Shown here: positions 23,086-34,598 of the stretch, in pieces | Layout: every line of letters begins with the position of its first letter | Position numbering within the stretch: position 1 is the stretch's first letter | DNA from: Stereocaulon alpinum | Lineage: Eukaryota > Ascomycota > Lecanoromycetes > Lecanorales > Stereocaulaceae | Assembly (NCBI GenBank): GCA_018257865.1 | Contig: JAEUBA010000037.1 | Span: forward strand, 186,001 to 250,000 | Length of the DNA: 64,000 nucleotides | Direction of reading: 5' to 3' | Notes under the pieces: model-generated | Databases searched by the model: none | Told to the model about the DNA's origin: nothing | The model's input: only the letters and a program-made list of their open reading frames with translations | Made by a program: the position numbers and the translations under genes

Positions 23086-24278
23086 CTACTGTGGCCGACG
23101 TATATCCTCTGCACTTCCTCCCGTCCGGGCTCCCTTCGTCGACACATTCTCGCTAAGCACAACGGGCGTGTAAGTAACGTTCCCATGCATGGCCTTCTCT
23201 CTCCTACTCTTCTGTCCTTCCTCCCCAGCCCTCCCCAACACTCCAGCAATAACTTGTACACACCTCAAACTATCATCATTCGCCGGAATCGGATACGTTA
23301 TCAATGTAGGATCCGCGTCCGTATCAATGATGCCAATCGTAGGTATAGCGTTCAAACTGCACTCATGTAACAAAACCCAGTTTTCCAATGGATTCATGCA
23401 GACTACCAGATCTGGTTTCAATACCGGTCGATCCCGTAGCTCGCCATCGTATCCTGGAATATCCCGGTCATACTCGTCCACGATCTTCGTCTTGCAATGG
23501 CCGAGTATCTGATGCCCATTCGTAATACTCCCCGGCGTCCACCGCTCGAAAAGATGACATCCCCCAGCCAGCTGTGCGGCTTTGACCACGCATCTGTCTT
23601 GTCCTGGCCGTGTCCCCACAAACAATACCAGTCCACCTCGTTCAGTTACCCCTGAGACGACGCGACATGCGCGCCGGAGATGTGCTGCGGTGACGTCCAG
23701 AGAGATGATATGGATTCCTTGCCGTATGCCGAATATGTAACGCGAGTTCATGGGATTCCAATGGGAGGTCCTGTGACCGAGGTGGGCTTGCGAGGCCAGG
23801 AGGAGTTCGAGCGTGATTTCAGAGGGCCGAGGAGGGTGGTTTACGAGGAGGTGCGGTTCGTAGTGCGGGGCTATGCTTGATCCGAGGGGGTTGGTGAGTT
23901 TTTCTGGTGAACCAATGATTAGTGGTGGGCACATTATGGAGGAGTAGAGTGCCATACTATGCCGTTGCAGCTGCTTGTATTTCTCGGCTGTTTTGTCCTC
24001 GAGGAGCTTAAGAGTGGAGTGGGTCCGGCTGTCGATCTGAGGTACCAACTTCGTGGTTTCATTTTGGACTTGTGATTCTATTGATTTGGTTTGCTTTAAA
24101 GAATTGTCCAGCGAGCTCTCGATTGACTGGATATCGACTTCGGTGGCCAGAGATCGTGTCCATGATCCAGGGGGGGCTGTTGTTATGTGGCGGCCTGAAA
24201 GTGAACTCAGTATAACAGTATGATACGTGATGTCTGATCATACATACCTTGCCGTACCACAGCCTTTCTAATAATCAT
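23086..24278 (-). CDS. MRP4: Mitochondrial small-subunit ribosomal protein uS2m
   Basis: Two exons, 24278-24248 and 24194-23086, 379 residues. Intron donor GTATGT, acceptor CAG. The N-terminus is basic with few acids (MIIRKAVVRQGRHITT), fitting a mitochondrial presequence. A helical linker with a coiled-coil look leads to the uS2 domain: ASQAHLGHRTSHWNPMNSRY, then FVGTRPGQ and CMNPLENWVLLHE, and IPTIGIIDTDADPTLITYPI, the classic S2 strand-turn motif. It is part of the 37S mitoribosomal subunit (yeast Mrp4). The last about 45 residues are a fungal extension. It is convergent with the carrier gene and divergent from COG3. Confidence 0.93.
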
Positions 24279-24419
24279 TGCTGCTTGTAGAAATTATAGC
24301 TTGAGTTGCTCGAATCGGAAGCTTCAAAAACGTCTCGCCTAAGTTGCCTGCCTGGAAATCAACTTCTCCGACAGCGCGAAGGCCACCAACAGACCCGGTG
24401 CCTTTGCTACCATTCAATT
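24279..24419. promoter_or_regulatory. Compact divergent promoter, uS2m / COG3
   Basis: The two start codons are 141 bases apart, the shortest shared promoter in the window. No TATA box is obvious. Confidence 0.6.
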
Positions 24420-27181
24420 ATGTACGATGACGCCTCTCTCTACTACTCCTTTAACCCAAGTGCGCAATCACAACATGATAAGCCGGCCAAGCACAGGAGG
24501 AAGCAGTCGCTGCTCGAAAGGCCTACTGTGAGCCCTGCCCTGCGCCTTGCATTCGAATAGCTTCTGATTTTGTACGCAGGAAGAGACCCAGGCTGACATC
24601 GGTCAAATAGATGGACGGAAACCCGATTTTCAGACGATTGATCATTTCAACGGTCCACCAGAAGCCACGTTGAAACGTCGAGCTCAGTCCTACAGTGATT
24701 TCCACGATGCTGTCAAAGTCGTCTTGGGAAAGGATAGTGTTGGCGAGGAGAAAGAGAGGAGCCAGGGATCGGCGAAAGCCGAGTATGAGGGTATCAAGAG
24801 CGAGCTAGACTTTGCTGACTGGTATGATGGTCTGGAGCATGAATTGCTGAGTTCTGGCCACGATGATTACACGTCAGTACCACCGAAGTCATCTACCCCG
24901 GCTGGAGAAAAACATTGCTGAGTCTCTACAGCACATATCAGAAGCAATTGGAACTGTCACAGTCCCATTTGGACTCTCTACTATCAGACACCTCCTCTAC
25001 ACTTAACCACCTTGCTTCACTGAGCAATTCCTTCAAAGAGGTCGAAGCCCAAACGACGATCTTTCAAAAGCAGTGCGAAGGTCTGTTGGACGAGCAGAAA
25101 AGGATCACTGAGTTGGCTGATCACCTCGACCACAATCTCAAATACTACAACTTTTTGGAGCCAGTCACAAGGAGACTCAATGCGCCTGGAGCAGGAAACT
25201 TTGTAAGGGGCAAGGAGTTTTCCGAGATGCTGGCACGGCTCGATGACTGCCTTGAATATATGGTTGCTCATGTAAGTGCGTACGCCAAAATCAGCGAACA
25301 TTATGGCTGACACAAGTAGCCAAATCATTTGGAAGCAGCCACCTACATGTCACGCTACAGGTTGCTGATGACGAGGAGTCTAACATTGATCCGTGTCCAT
25401 TTCGTTGGCGCACTGCGCGAGATTGCTTCAGACGTTTCGAAACGCATCGCTGACAAGCAGTTGAACGATACCACGAATTCTGCTCTACTGTATGCCAAGT
25501 TTCGATTTGGTGCGTCAGAGCTCAAAGAGGTTGCGCAAGAAATCCGCAAGCGAGCAATTCTCCCTGTCGACGCAGAGCCTGGTGCTGAGGGAGAGTATCA
25601 AAGTTTGATGAACGAGTTGTACACGAGCTACTCTGCCACACGTGGTAAACTCGTAATTCCACTCGCCCGAAAGAAACTTCATGACATAGCTATGGCGCCT
25701 AGTACTTCGAAAGATCTTGTTGCCTTTGCTAGAAGTAGTATTGGCTATACAAGGGGCGTTTGCTCAGACGAGTATGAGCTTTGGCGAGAGTGGTTTGAAG
25801 GTGAAGATGGACTCTACGATTTCTTGGAGTCCGTCTGCGAGCCTTTATATGACCATTTACGACCCCGTACCATCCACGAAACGCAAATTCTCAAATTATG
25901 TGAGCTGTGTACATTCCTCCAAACTCGATATATGCACGATCAAGACGAGGATGCGGAGCCAATTGAAGCGAATCAATTTGACTTCTCGCGCCTCATTCGC
26001 ACAGCCCTAGAAGACGCTCAAACTCGGTTGGTTTTCCGTGCTCAAGCGATACTGCGTGATGAGATCGAGAGGTACAAGCCAAAGAAAGAGGAAATAGATT
26101 ATCCCGCCCGCAACCGACAGATATCACTTTCTGGTACCAAATCACAACGTCCTACCGTCCTGTCGGGTCGAAAAGGCTCGAACGAGCCTACTACTCCGAT
26201 GCCGAAGACACCGATGGTGGTTGAAGAAGGCGACTCGCCCAGTGGCCGCTGGGGTTTTGATACTGAAGCAGCATTTAACGGCTGGTATCCTACCTTGCGA
26301 AAAGCTATCTGGCTACTGAGCCGCATATACCGCCTTGTCAACGTGAGTTTCCATCCTAAGCTACTGGGTATTTCCTAATTGACTGTGCGTCCTAGTCTAC
26401 TGTCTTTGATGACCTCGCTCACAACATAGTCCACCAAACAACCCTCTCACTCCAACATGCCTCGAACCTCGTCACCCAAAGACCTAGCAACTCAGCGGTT
26501 GACGGCCGGCTCTTCCTAATTAAACATCTTCTCATCCTCAAACAGCAGATCGTAGCTTTTGACATCGAATATGTCACTCCAGAGATCTCATTCGATTTCT
26601 CTAGCGTCACTAGTACTTTCTGGGAGTTGAGAGAGAGGGGTGGCCTCTTTGATCCACGCAATCTTTGGCGGATTATGGGTGGAGGCTTAATACCCAAAGT
26701 TGTGCAAAACATGCTTGATGCCAAAGTCGAGTTAGACGGGAGCCTCCGAACCGTAATCAACGACCTGACCAGCGACTTCGCTTCTCGCATCACCAAACCG
26801 GTCGATGCGTCAGCAACAGCTAAACGAGGCTTCGATGCCCCGCAAGCTGTCAACGTGATCCACAAAGTAGCAGAGAAGGAAGTCACTGTGCTAAGAAAGA
26901 AGCTGGACGAGTACCTTGACGACGTTCGAACTAAGGAGACGCTGGTAGCAGCAGTGCAGGATCAAGTGATACAAAATTATGAAACATTCTACGACATCTA
27001 TACGGCAGAGAAACGATCAAATGGGAAGCAAATGAGCAAAAAGGGTAAGGGAAGGGATGATGAGGCTTGGGATCCGGATATGTTCAGTGAGTGGGTAGCG
27101 AATATTTTCAAGGTTCGAGGAATGGGTAGCCTAGATGAGGACGGGGATAGCAGGAGTCTCAGCCGCAATGGAAGCATGTAG
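24420..27181 (+). CDS. COG3: Conserved oligomeric Golgi complex subunit 3 (Sec34)
   Basis: Five exons: 24420-24527, 24580-24872, 24932-25271, 25320-26342 and 26396-27181, 849 residues. All introns have GT-AG ends and keep frame. The Sec34-like region starts at YQKQLELSQSHLDSLL and continues through the coiled coil (TELADHLDHNLKYYNFLEP) into ATYMSRYRLLMTRSLTLIR, all typical of Cog3. Cog3 is in lobe A of the eight-subunit COG tether, which captures recycling vesicles at the cis-Golgi. The N-terminus begins MYDDASLYYSFNP and then a basic KHRRKQSLLERP stretch, both common in fungal Cog3, which supports this start although the frame is open upstream. The C-terminus ends in Asp/Ser-rich low complexity. 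Confidence 0.93.
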
Positions 27182-27620
27182 GCATATTTACAGTCTCGTG
27201 GCATGGTATAGAGCTTTTTACTGGCATTTCAGCGCTGATCATATTACTAAATGCATGACGAAGTATCTCATGTGACATGGGGATATGTAAAAGGGTGTCT
27301 GCAAACTTGTGCGCCTCGTCTGTGGGAGCAAAAGGCCCGATTGCCTTGCATGAGGTCTTGGACAATTCTGTTTCGGGTGCCTTGCCTCCTTCGACAGCCT
27401 CACTTTCTTGTTCACACCTGCGCTGCGCTGCTCATGAGGAAAACATGATTGCTTCATTGCCATCTTGTCCCAGTCGCCCGCGCAAGGATAAGATCCCAAA
27501 ACTTCGACTATAAAGTCCCTCCTTTGACCCTTTTATTTCCCTTGTCACTGTCATACTTGTACCGCTTATCCTGCGCCCTCAACATTCAACAAGACCTAAG
27601 TACTACTCTATGCACTCGGA
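27182..27620. other. Intergenic region
   Basis: COG3 3' flank and promoter of the small downstream gene. A pyrimidine-rich leader lies near 27515-27600. Nothing else seen. Confidence 0.4.
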
Positions 27621-28044
27621 ATGGCTAAGGAACCCCGCACAAAACGTGTCCAACTACTCGAATTCTTCGTCGATGGAGAGGGTATCCACCAGCACGTTTT
27701 CCAACAGGAGATCACCAGATACGTAGGACCCGAGGCTTTTTCGAAGCCTGCGATATATGAGGTACGAGGGTATTTGCCTATCTATCTTGGATGCCCTCGC
27801 TGAGCTTATGTTTTGATCGATACAGGGGAGGCGAGGCTATATCATCACTGCCCTCCGGCCTATGACTGAGGTGGGTTTTAGCTAGTTATGTTGTGGCGGT
27901 TTGTGTGTTTATGGTGCTGACGAAAGGGTTTGTTAGGCGATGGTGGATGATCTTAGGGGGTTGTCGGAGGAGTATGTGAGGGAGTCTATGGAGGAGGAAC
28001 GGAAGAGACATGAGGCTGTGGTGGGGTCTTTGGGGGGTGGCTGA
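27621..28044 (+). CDS. Small three-exon protein of unknown function
   Basis: Exons 27621-27761, 27826-27870 and 27937-28044 give 97 residues. Both introns are in phase 0 with GT-AG ends (GTACGA...CAG and GTGGGT...TAG). The protein starts MAKEPRTKRVQLLEFFVDGE and has a central glycine/arginine turn (GRRGYIITALRP). It ends in a highly charged helix (EEYVRESMEEERKRHEAV) and a Gly-rich tail. No signal peptide, cysteine pattern or known domain is visible. The in-frame introns and a CT-rich leader just before the ATG argue that it is a real gene. I do not recognise the family. Confidence 0.6.
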
Positions 28045-29242
28045 TGTAGAGGGGGCTAAGGTGTGTTGATATGGAGGTGATTGTGGCTGATGAGATGCAA
28101 GGTGTGAATCTTGAGGAGGGGGTGGGTGGATGTGGGACTGGTGAGGATGGTGGGTTGTAGTGTGGAAATGGGTGTGTATCGTGAACGAGGCGGTATGTTA
28201 GGGAGAATAGACCTCGCAACGGCCTAGATGTTTATAGTTGGATTCGGGTATAGTGATATGCATGGAAATCGGCACAAGCGTCAATCATGGCTAAAGGGGT
28301 TAATAGTCCTGAGAATGGTACGTGATGTTAGTAATGATAGCGTGAGTTGGAGTGGCTGTGGTCGTCATAGCATGTACATGTAGGTAACAAACGAACGAAC
28401 TATGAAGTGATCCAATTCGATTGTAATTTGACATGGCAATTGCAATGACAAGCTTATAGCACACTCCTGCGGTGTGGTACCCCTAAGGTACTCGTCACTT
28501 TCTTGGTTTCCTTGTAGCTTCGCAAGCCGCTGCTCAGCCCGATTGACGGCTTCAGTGACTCAGAAAATCAAGCGATGCTAACTCCAATAAGGGTGGGTTT
28601 GAGACACTGCCAACGCTTGAGCGAATGGAGATGTTCATGAGCAAGGCAGAGGCTCAGCCTTGGAGATTGTCTTGGTGTCGTAACTCATGACTGTATGTTT
28701 CAAACAGGCGGATCCGGCATTTTGTTACCGGTCAACACAATTACTTTAGGACTATGGCCATGATTTCTGTAGCTCTGTTAGCTTCTTCTGCCTTTGGATG
28801 GTAAGATAGGAGCGACAGAGTGATACTCCCGATGTCTCGAACTCCTCCAACGGTGCTAGGTAGATCTAGTGCATCGCGGCGGCAACTCCGCTCCCGCCGC
28901 AAGCTGACCCCTCCCATGTCAACATTACTGGCTCACAGCTCGCATCAGTTGAAACATTTTTAGCACCGTATTTACCATTGAAAGACTTCAGACAGCAGCA
29001 CACTATCTACGAAACATACATATAGCTTGACAACGCCCAGACGCCCAATTGCCTGATTCTAGGCTCTCCCATCCTGTGGCCTTAAGTAAATACCTTCAGA
29101 ACCTCCGCCGAAGATCCAGAAATCCCTCAGTCCTCCAATCCTCATATTCGGTCTCTTTCTACTTGTAAAGCATCAATTGACTCTCTCTCTGGCTTACGTC
29201 CAATTCTCCTTCTTTCCATTCTAAGTCCTCTTCTTCATCAAT
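28045..29242. other. Intergenic region, 1.2 kb
   Basis: Likely long promoter and leader of the kinase gene, with a CT-rich tract at 29150-29240. No gene or RNA recognised. Confidence 0.4.
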
Positions 29243-30673
29243 ATGGCATCCAATCCGCAAGGCGGACAGGCAGCAAAGCCCCAGATCCAACCATGTCGCT
29301 ACAAGACAGGAAAGACATTGGGGGCGGGGAGCTATTCGGTGGTCAAAGAGTGTGTGCATATAGATACGGGGAGATACTATGCGGCAAAGGTCATCAATAA
29401 GCGAATGATGCAAGGGAGGGAACACATGGTATGAGCTCTTGGAATGGAAACCAATACAGCCAAGATAGGGAGGCGCAGCAGGCTGACCTCGCATTGGCAG
29501 GTCCGAAACGAGATCGCGGTGCTGAAGAGAGTGTCGATGGGTCATCAAAATATTCTGACGCTGGTGGACTATTTCGAGACCATGAACAATTGTACGCCCC
29601 ACATCAAGCCCGAGACTAGAGGTTACATCGATTGACACCAAGTCCTGCACACAGTATACCTAGTCACCGACCTTGCCCTCGGCGGAGAGCTCTTCGATCG
29701 AATATGTAGAAAAGGCAGCTACTACGAATCCGACGCCGCGGACCTCATCCGCGCAACCCTCTCCGCTGTCGCCTATCTCCACGACCATGGCATTGTCCAC
29801 CGCGACTTGAAGCCCGAAAACCTCCTCTTCCGAACACCCGAAGACAATGCGGACCTCCTCATAGCCGACTTTGGCTTGTCACGGATAATGGACGAAGAAG
29901 CCTTTCACGTCCTGACAACAACATGCGGTACACCAGGCTACATGGCCCCCGAGATCTTCAAAAAGACAGGGCACGGCAAGCCAGTGTACGTTTCCCACCC
30001 TAAAGCACTCCACCCCTCCAGTTCTAACTGGTGATACAGAGACGTCTGGGCAATAGGCGTAATAACCTACTTCCTCCTCTGCGGCTACACCCCCTTCGAC
30101 CGAGACTCCAACCTGGAAGAAATGCAAGCAATCCTAATAGCAGACTACTCCTTCACCCCCCTCGAATACTGGCGCTCCGTCTCCCTCTCCGCCCGCGAAT
30201 TCATAAAACGCTGCCTAACCATCGACCCCCAAGCGCGCATGACTGCCCACGAAGCCCTCTCGCATCCTTTTGTTAACGATGAGATTCGAGAGAGGGAAGG
30301 GGGAGGAGGAGGGAAAGGACAAGGTGGGGATCTTTTGCCGGTTATTAAGAAGAATTTTAATGCGAGGAGGACGCTGCATGCTGCTATTGATACTATAAGG
30401 GCTATTAATAAGTTGAGGGAGGGTGGGGCGGCCGGGTTGATGGAGGGGGCTATGAGTGTTGATCCGAAGAGGGGGGAAAATGCCAATGCGAATGCAAATG
30501 GTGGTGGTGGTGGAGGTGGAGGTGGGAAAGAAGACAAATTCACAGGGCAGGGTGGTGACCGGATGGAGATTGATAGTCGGGGGAATGCGAGGGGGCAGAC
30601 AGAGGAGCAAATCAGGGCACAGCAGAGACGGGTGGAGGAGACGAGTAGAGGGCTTTGGGGTCAGGGGCGATAA
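29243..30673 (+). CDS. Calcium/calmodulin-dependent-type serine/threonine kinase
   Basis: Four exons: 29243-29428, 29501-29591, 29655-29985 and 30040-30673, 413 residues. The kinase domain is complete: Gly loop LGAGSYSVVKE (26-36), Lys49, HRDLKPEN with Asp143, DFG at 164-166, and an activation segment ending in GTPGYMAPE. After the domain, VIKKNFNARRTLHAAIDTI fits the autoinhibitory/calmodulin-binding helix of fungal CMK1/CMKA kinases. The tail has an Asn-Ala repeat followed by a run of nine glycines. CAMK-family fungal kinases act in calcium signalling and stress; the exact paralogue is not settled here. The splice into KPVDVWAIG (phase 2) restores subdomain IX. Intron 3 has a clear CTAAC branch site. 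Confidence 0.9.
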
Positions 30674-31331
30674 TACGAATGTGATGGAGCAAAGCGTTGG
30701 TGGGACTAGCTAGATGTCCTCCTCCTTTTGGGTTTACATATAGGTTAAGTTATGACTGTCATGAATAAGCCATGAGGAACGCATGCCCATTGACTGGCAG
30801 GCAATCATACCTGATTGACGGACTAAGATATTGTGAAGCACGGTAGATATCACTACGTTGGAATGTAAACACTTCAACATTCGTTTTCAAATCACTTCCT
30901 TTCACTTTCATTCAGCGCTGCATTGCGAATGAAGCTCTTCCTAGGTATCACGATGGCTGCGAGTGCTAGTGATGTAGGATTATTGTAGAGAACGAAGGCG
31001 TTCAAGCTACCAGTGATGATATTAGTACCTTGGGCAAGGAACGGAAAGTAATGGAGTGACCATCCTAGGATGGTGACTGTGAAGGTCTCTCGCAAATTCG
31101 ACAATCACAGTGACGGAAATGTTTAGCTTGGGGACTATTGAGCTTTGAGCCCGAAGAGGCAAAACCGAGATAGGTAGGGATATTCTACGAATGTAGCTGA
31201 TGTGGAAGGGGGTTGATTTGCGATGCTGACTTACTGAGTGGGTACTGTGGTACCCGCATGCAGCCAATACATACCACCAGCGCCATCATCGCCGCGCCGT
31301 GTGTCTGCTAGCGACTGCGTAAACTACGGCC
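30674..31331. other. Intergenic region between convergent genes
   Basis: Minus-strand ORFs of 70-80 codons occur but have no family features. Nothing recognised. Confidence 0.4.
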
Positions 31332-32389
31332 CTAAGGTAACCCCTCAACCCATCGTCTCCAAGCCTTCCACTCTTCCCAGCCCAGCGTAGCCTTACTTCC
31401 CTGATACCGCACAACGCTCAGATTCTTAACATCGCTCCACGTTTCTTTCCGTCCAGTCCAGCCCGCTTTGCGCATAAGACTTATGATTGTTTCTTCTTTT
31501 GTCCAGCTTTGTTCGACGGCTACGTCGGGGAGGTAGGTGGCGCCGTAGCGTTTGCTGTGGTGCTGGAATGTGATGCGGATGCCGTGGGTGCCGAGGTCCC
31601 AGTCTAGAGCGTGCGAGGCGGGTTCGAAGTGCATTAGGAGGGTTGTGGAGTTGGAGAGGGTGGTTAGTTCGGAGAGCGATATGGGTGGGAAGCGGGTGTC
31701 GTCGAAGGCGCTGTAAGATGAGATTGTTAATTGCTGTAGAAAGAATACGTGCCCAGATAAGGCAGGAGATTCTGGACGTACGCAGTCAGAGCATAGCTTC
31801 TCAGCCCGGCCGAGAGCTCCTGCGCATCAAATGTGCCGATGCAGCCGCGTAATGACTTGTGCCCACGGGAGGAAATGGCATTCCAGGTAACGAAGAGAGG
31901 GTGTGCTTCTTCTCTTGGGCGAGAATCGGGCGAAGGCTGCTGCGATCGGCGGCTGCCGAAGGAGAAGAACGAAGTGCTGGACGAGGATTTAGACGCGTCT
32001 CCTAGAGCTGCGCGAGATGAAGTTGTAGATAGAGAGGAGGGCGTCGACGAAGACGAGCCGGATGAAGGTGATGAGCCCTGAAGGCGGTTGATGCTGGGTA
32101 GACGAAGAGTGGAACCAGCTGGATTGGGAGCCTCTTCTTCTGCCTCTTCTCCATTATCATCTTGCTCTTCTATGCCGTCCATTTCGCTATCGTCATCTTC
32201 CAAGTCGTCCCCATCTTGTAGGTCGGGATCCCTCTCTTCTCGCTCTTCGGTTTCAGCAGCCTTGAGCTTGTTGAGAGACTGGTGTTGAGTCCATAGATCC
32301 TGCACTCGATTATACTCAAGAGGCTCTCGATGTTCAAGATCTGCAGCTAGGATTTCGAAGCAGTAGGCGCAGTGGGCTGTAGTCGCCAT
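31332..32389 (-). CDS. AMMECR1-domain protein
   Basis: Two exons, 32389-31782 and 31710-31332, 328 residues. The intron (donor GTACGT, acceptor CAG) joins SYALTA to AFDDTRFPPIS. The AMMECR1 core motif LRGCIGTF is preceded by HPLFVTWNA and followed by LSAGLRSYALTAAFDDTRFP. Further marks are DLGTHGIRITF and TYLPDVAVEQSWTKEETI, the expected second half. The domain is conserved from archaea to human and has a fold suggesting an enzymatic or RNA-binding role, but its biochemical function is not established. A fungal-type insert of acidic and Ser-rich sequence (about residues 45-150) splits the N-terminal part of the domain. The N-terminal CAYCFE may be structural. Confidence 0.92.
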
Positions 32390-34598
32390 TCGACAGACTA
32401 ATGGGCTGAAGCTGCCAGGTGGGAAGATATGGCTTGGATGATAGCGTAAGCGGTTTGGACGAGGTGTGGCAGATCTTAGTGGACTTCCTGTTAGGGCAAT
32501 CCTGGAACGGGCGACAGCAGATCAACCTCCAGACAGAGATGGAGGTTGAGAAGGGTGAATGTCATCGAAAGGAGTAGTAGCGAGACATATCGACGACTTC
32601 CTCCGCCGGCTGAAGCGATCTGGGTCCCTTGGTGACGGTGACTTTATGCACTTAATACTATTGTACATATCAGCCTTATGATTATGCACGAACCCAAGGC
32701 TTGGCACAATGATTCATCGTTCGGAGAGGCTCGCTCTATTCAACTCATGCTGCATGCTCCATTCAATTGGTGCTATAAGGTAAGGTAGAGATGTAAACCA
32801 CGCAGCGGTAACGCAAGGTCTTGACTATATTTGGAAAGGCTTCACGGCGGTCATCATGTACGCCTTTACCTATGCCCTGCTTTGTCCTTTCCCTCCTGCC
32901 AGTGCTGCCCTACACTTTCAATGCAGTCTTTGCGGCGCTCGCATGAAACCAGTTATCTCAACTCCAATCAGCCTCTTAGGATTACATGCTTACAAATACT
33001 ATCTTGCTTGCGTGAAACATCCTTCGCGTCTATGCGATGTGATTTCGTCGGCTCCATCCCCTGATCCACATACCTTTGCAACAAAATCTCAAAATGCTAC
33101 AAGCTTGCCACGAACAACGCTCTCAATTCCCTAACCCCTGTTTCCAATTCTCCTATAACCCAACACCTCGCCTCGTTCATAGATTACTTCCGACTCTGAC
33201 TCAGTCTCTGCGCATCCTGCACCATATCCAGCGCTACCCGTCCAATTTGAAAAAAAGTAAGGTAGCTACACTGTTGGAGATAGGTAGCTTGTGTCAGAAG
33301 CAAAACACGGCGCAATGATATCCCCAAACCTTAGCTACGTGTAAGGAAATCAAAGTACTTGAAATCTTGATAGCTCTCAGTCTGGACCCCGAAAGCGTCG
33401 AGTTCTACAGGTGCTTTTCTCCGAATAACTAAAAGCCTCGGGCCAGCTGTCAGGAAAGCCGAAAGTTCCAAGTGCCACCAAGGCCAAAAGCCTTGCATGA
33501 TAAACGGTCGGCGGCCTGGAAGTCGTTGTCGGCTAGTACATGTACGTATTCCTAATGAAACGTCTGGACCAACCAGATTTGTATACTCAATATTAAGATG
33601 GGTATACTCTCATGGTATTCATCATAGTACCATGAGACCTTCCCACCTACCCCACCTCACCCCAACCCCCTCCCCAAAACCACACACCTTACCCTCAACA
33701 CCACTTCAACTCCCTCACACAGTCAGCGTTACAAGAAACGTAGCATTCAAGCCCCAATCACCTACAAGCCCATAGAAACCATTCAGGCGATCTCCACAGA
33801 TTTAATTACGGTAGCAGCTCGGTTGCTTCCTCTGAAGACGTAGAGAAACATGTAGGAAGATCTTCTCTGTTACATAGAGGAAGACTTAAGTTAGGATTGA
33901 ATTTGAATGCGGGTGTTGATACAGTATTCATAGTCATCTGCATAGGTGTTGCAGATAAGGGGACGTGCAGTCAGGCTGTCGATGTTAAGCTGCTATTTGA
34001 AGCTGCGACGTTCGGCTAGAAGAGAGCTCCATGTACGTAATTGTTAGCATAGTAGACAAGGAGCTTTCCAAAGATTTGCTAACAGGAGAGGCTGATCCAC
34101 CAAGAATTTGTGCACTAACAGCTAATTCTTGTCTAGATGTCACTAGAAAGAGAGCGGGATTCATTTTCAAAGTTGCATTTCTCGTTCGTGAATTTCTATC
34201 TGAATCTGGTATCATAAAGCATACCGCATGATAAACATTCATGAAAACTAAAGGCCGTTAAGTGGAGGCTTTAAGAGCCGATGTCCATCGCATGTGCACG
34301 CCCTTCAATTCCATCTCCCAGTCTGGTGGTAGTAAGAGATCCAGATCCAGTACACCAGCAATAGATATTGTGGATAACGTGGTCATGGATCGTCAAACTC
34401 AGAAAGGAAGTAATGATGGAAGATGACCCGCTCTAAAGGCAGATGAGATGCATCTTGAAGGGCAGTGCTAGAAATCATAAGCTCGCTCGCTAAAGTGAAA
34501 GTACATTATCGCATGAAAGTGTAAGGAGTGTCATGTGAGGCAGGTAGGTGCCTCGATATCTTCAACTGGTTTCCGTCTCTCCCCATATCTCTCCACAC
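32390..34598. other. Intergenic region, 2.2 kb
   Basis: Between the AMMECR1-domain gene and the 3' end of the Argonaute gene. Only short frames with no recognisable products; an AT-richer stretch lies at 33780-34260. Nothing supported. Confidence 0.4.

Noticed and set aside
30892..31267. Two minus-strand ORFs of 70-81 codons
   Set aside because: No homologous motifs and no splice logic; likely chance.
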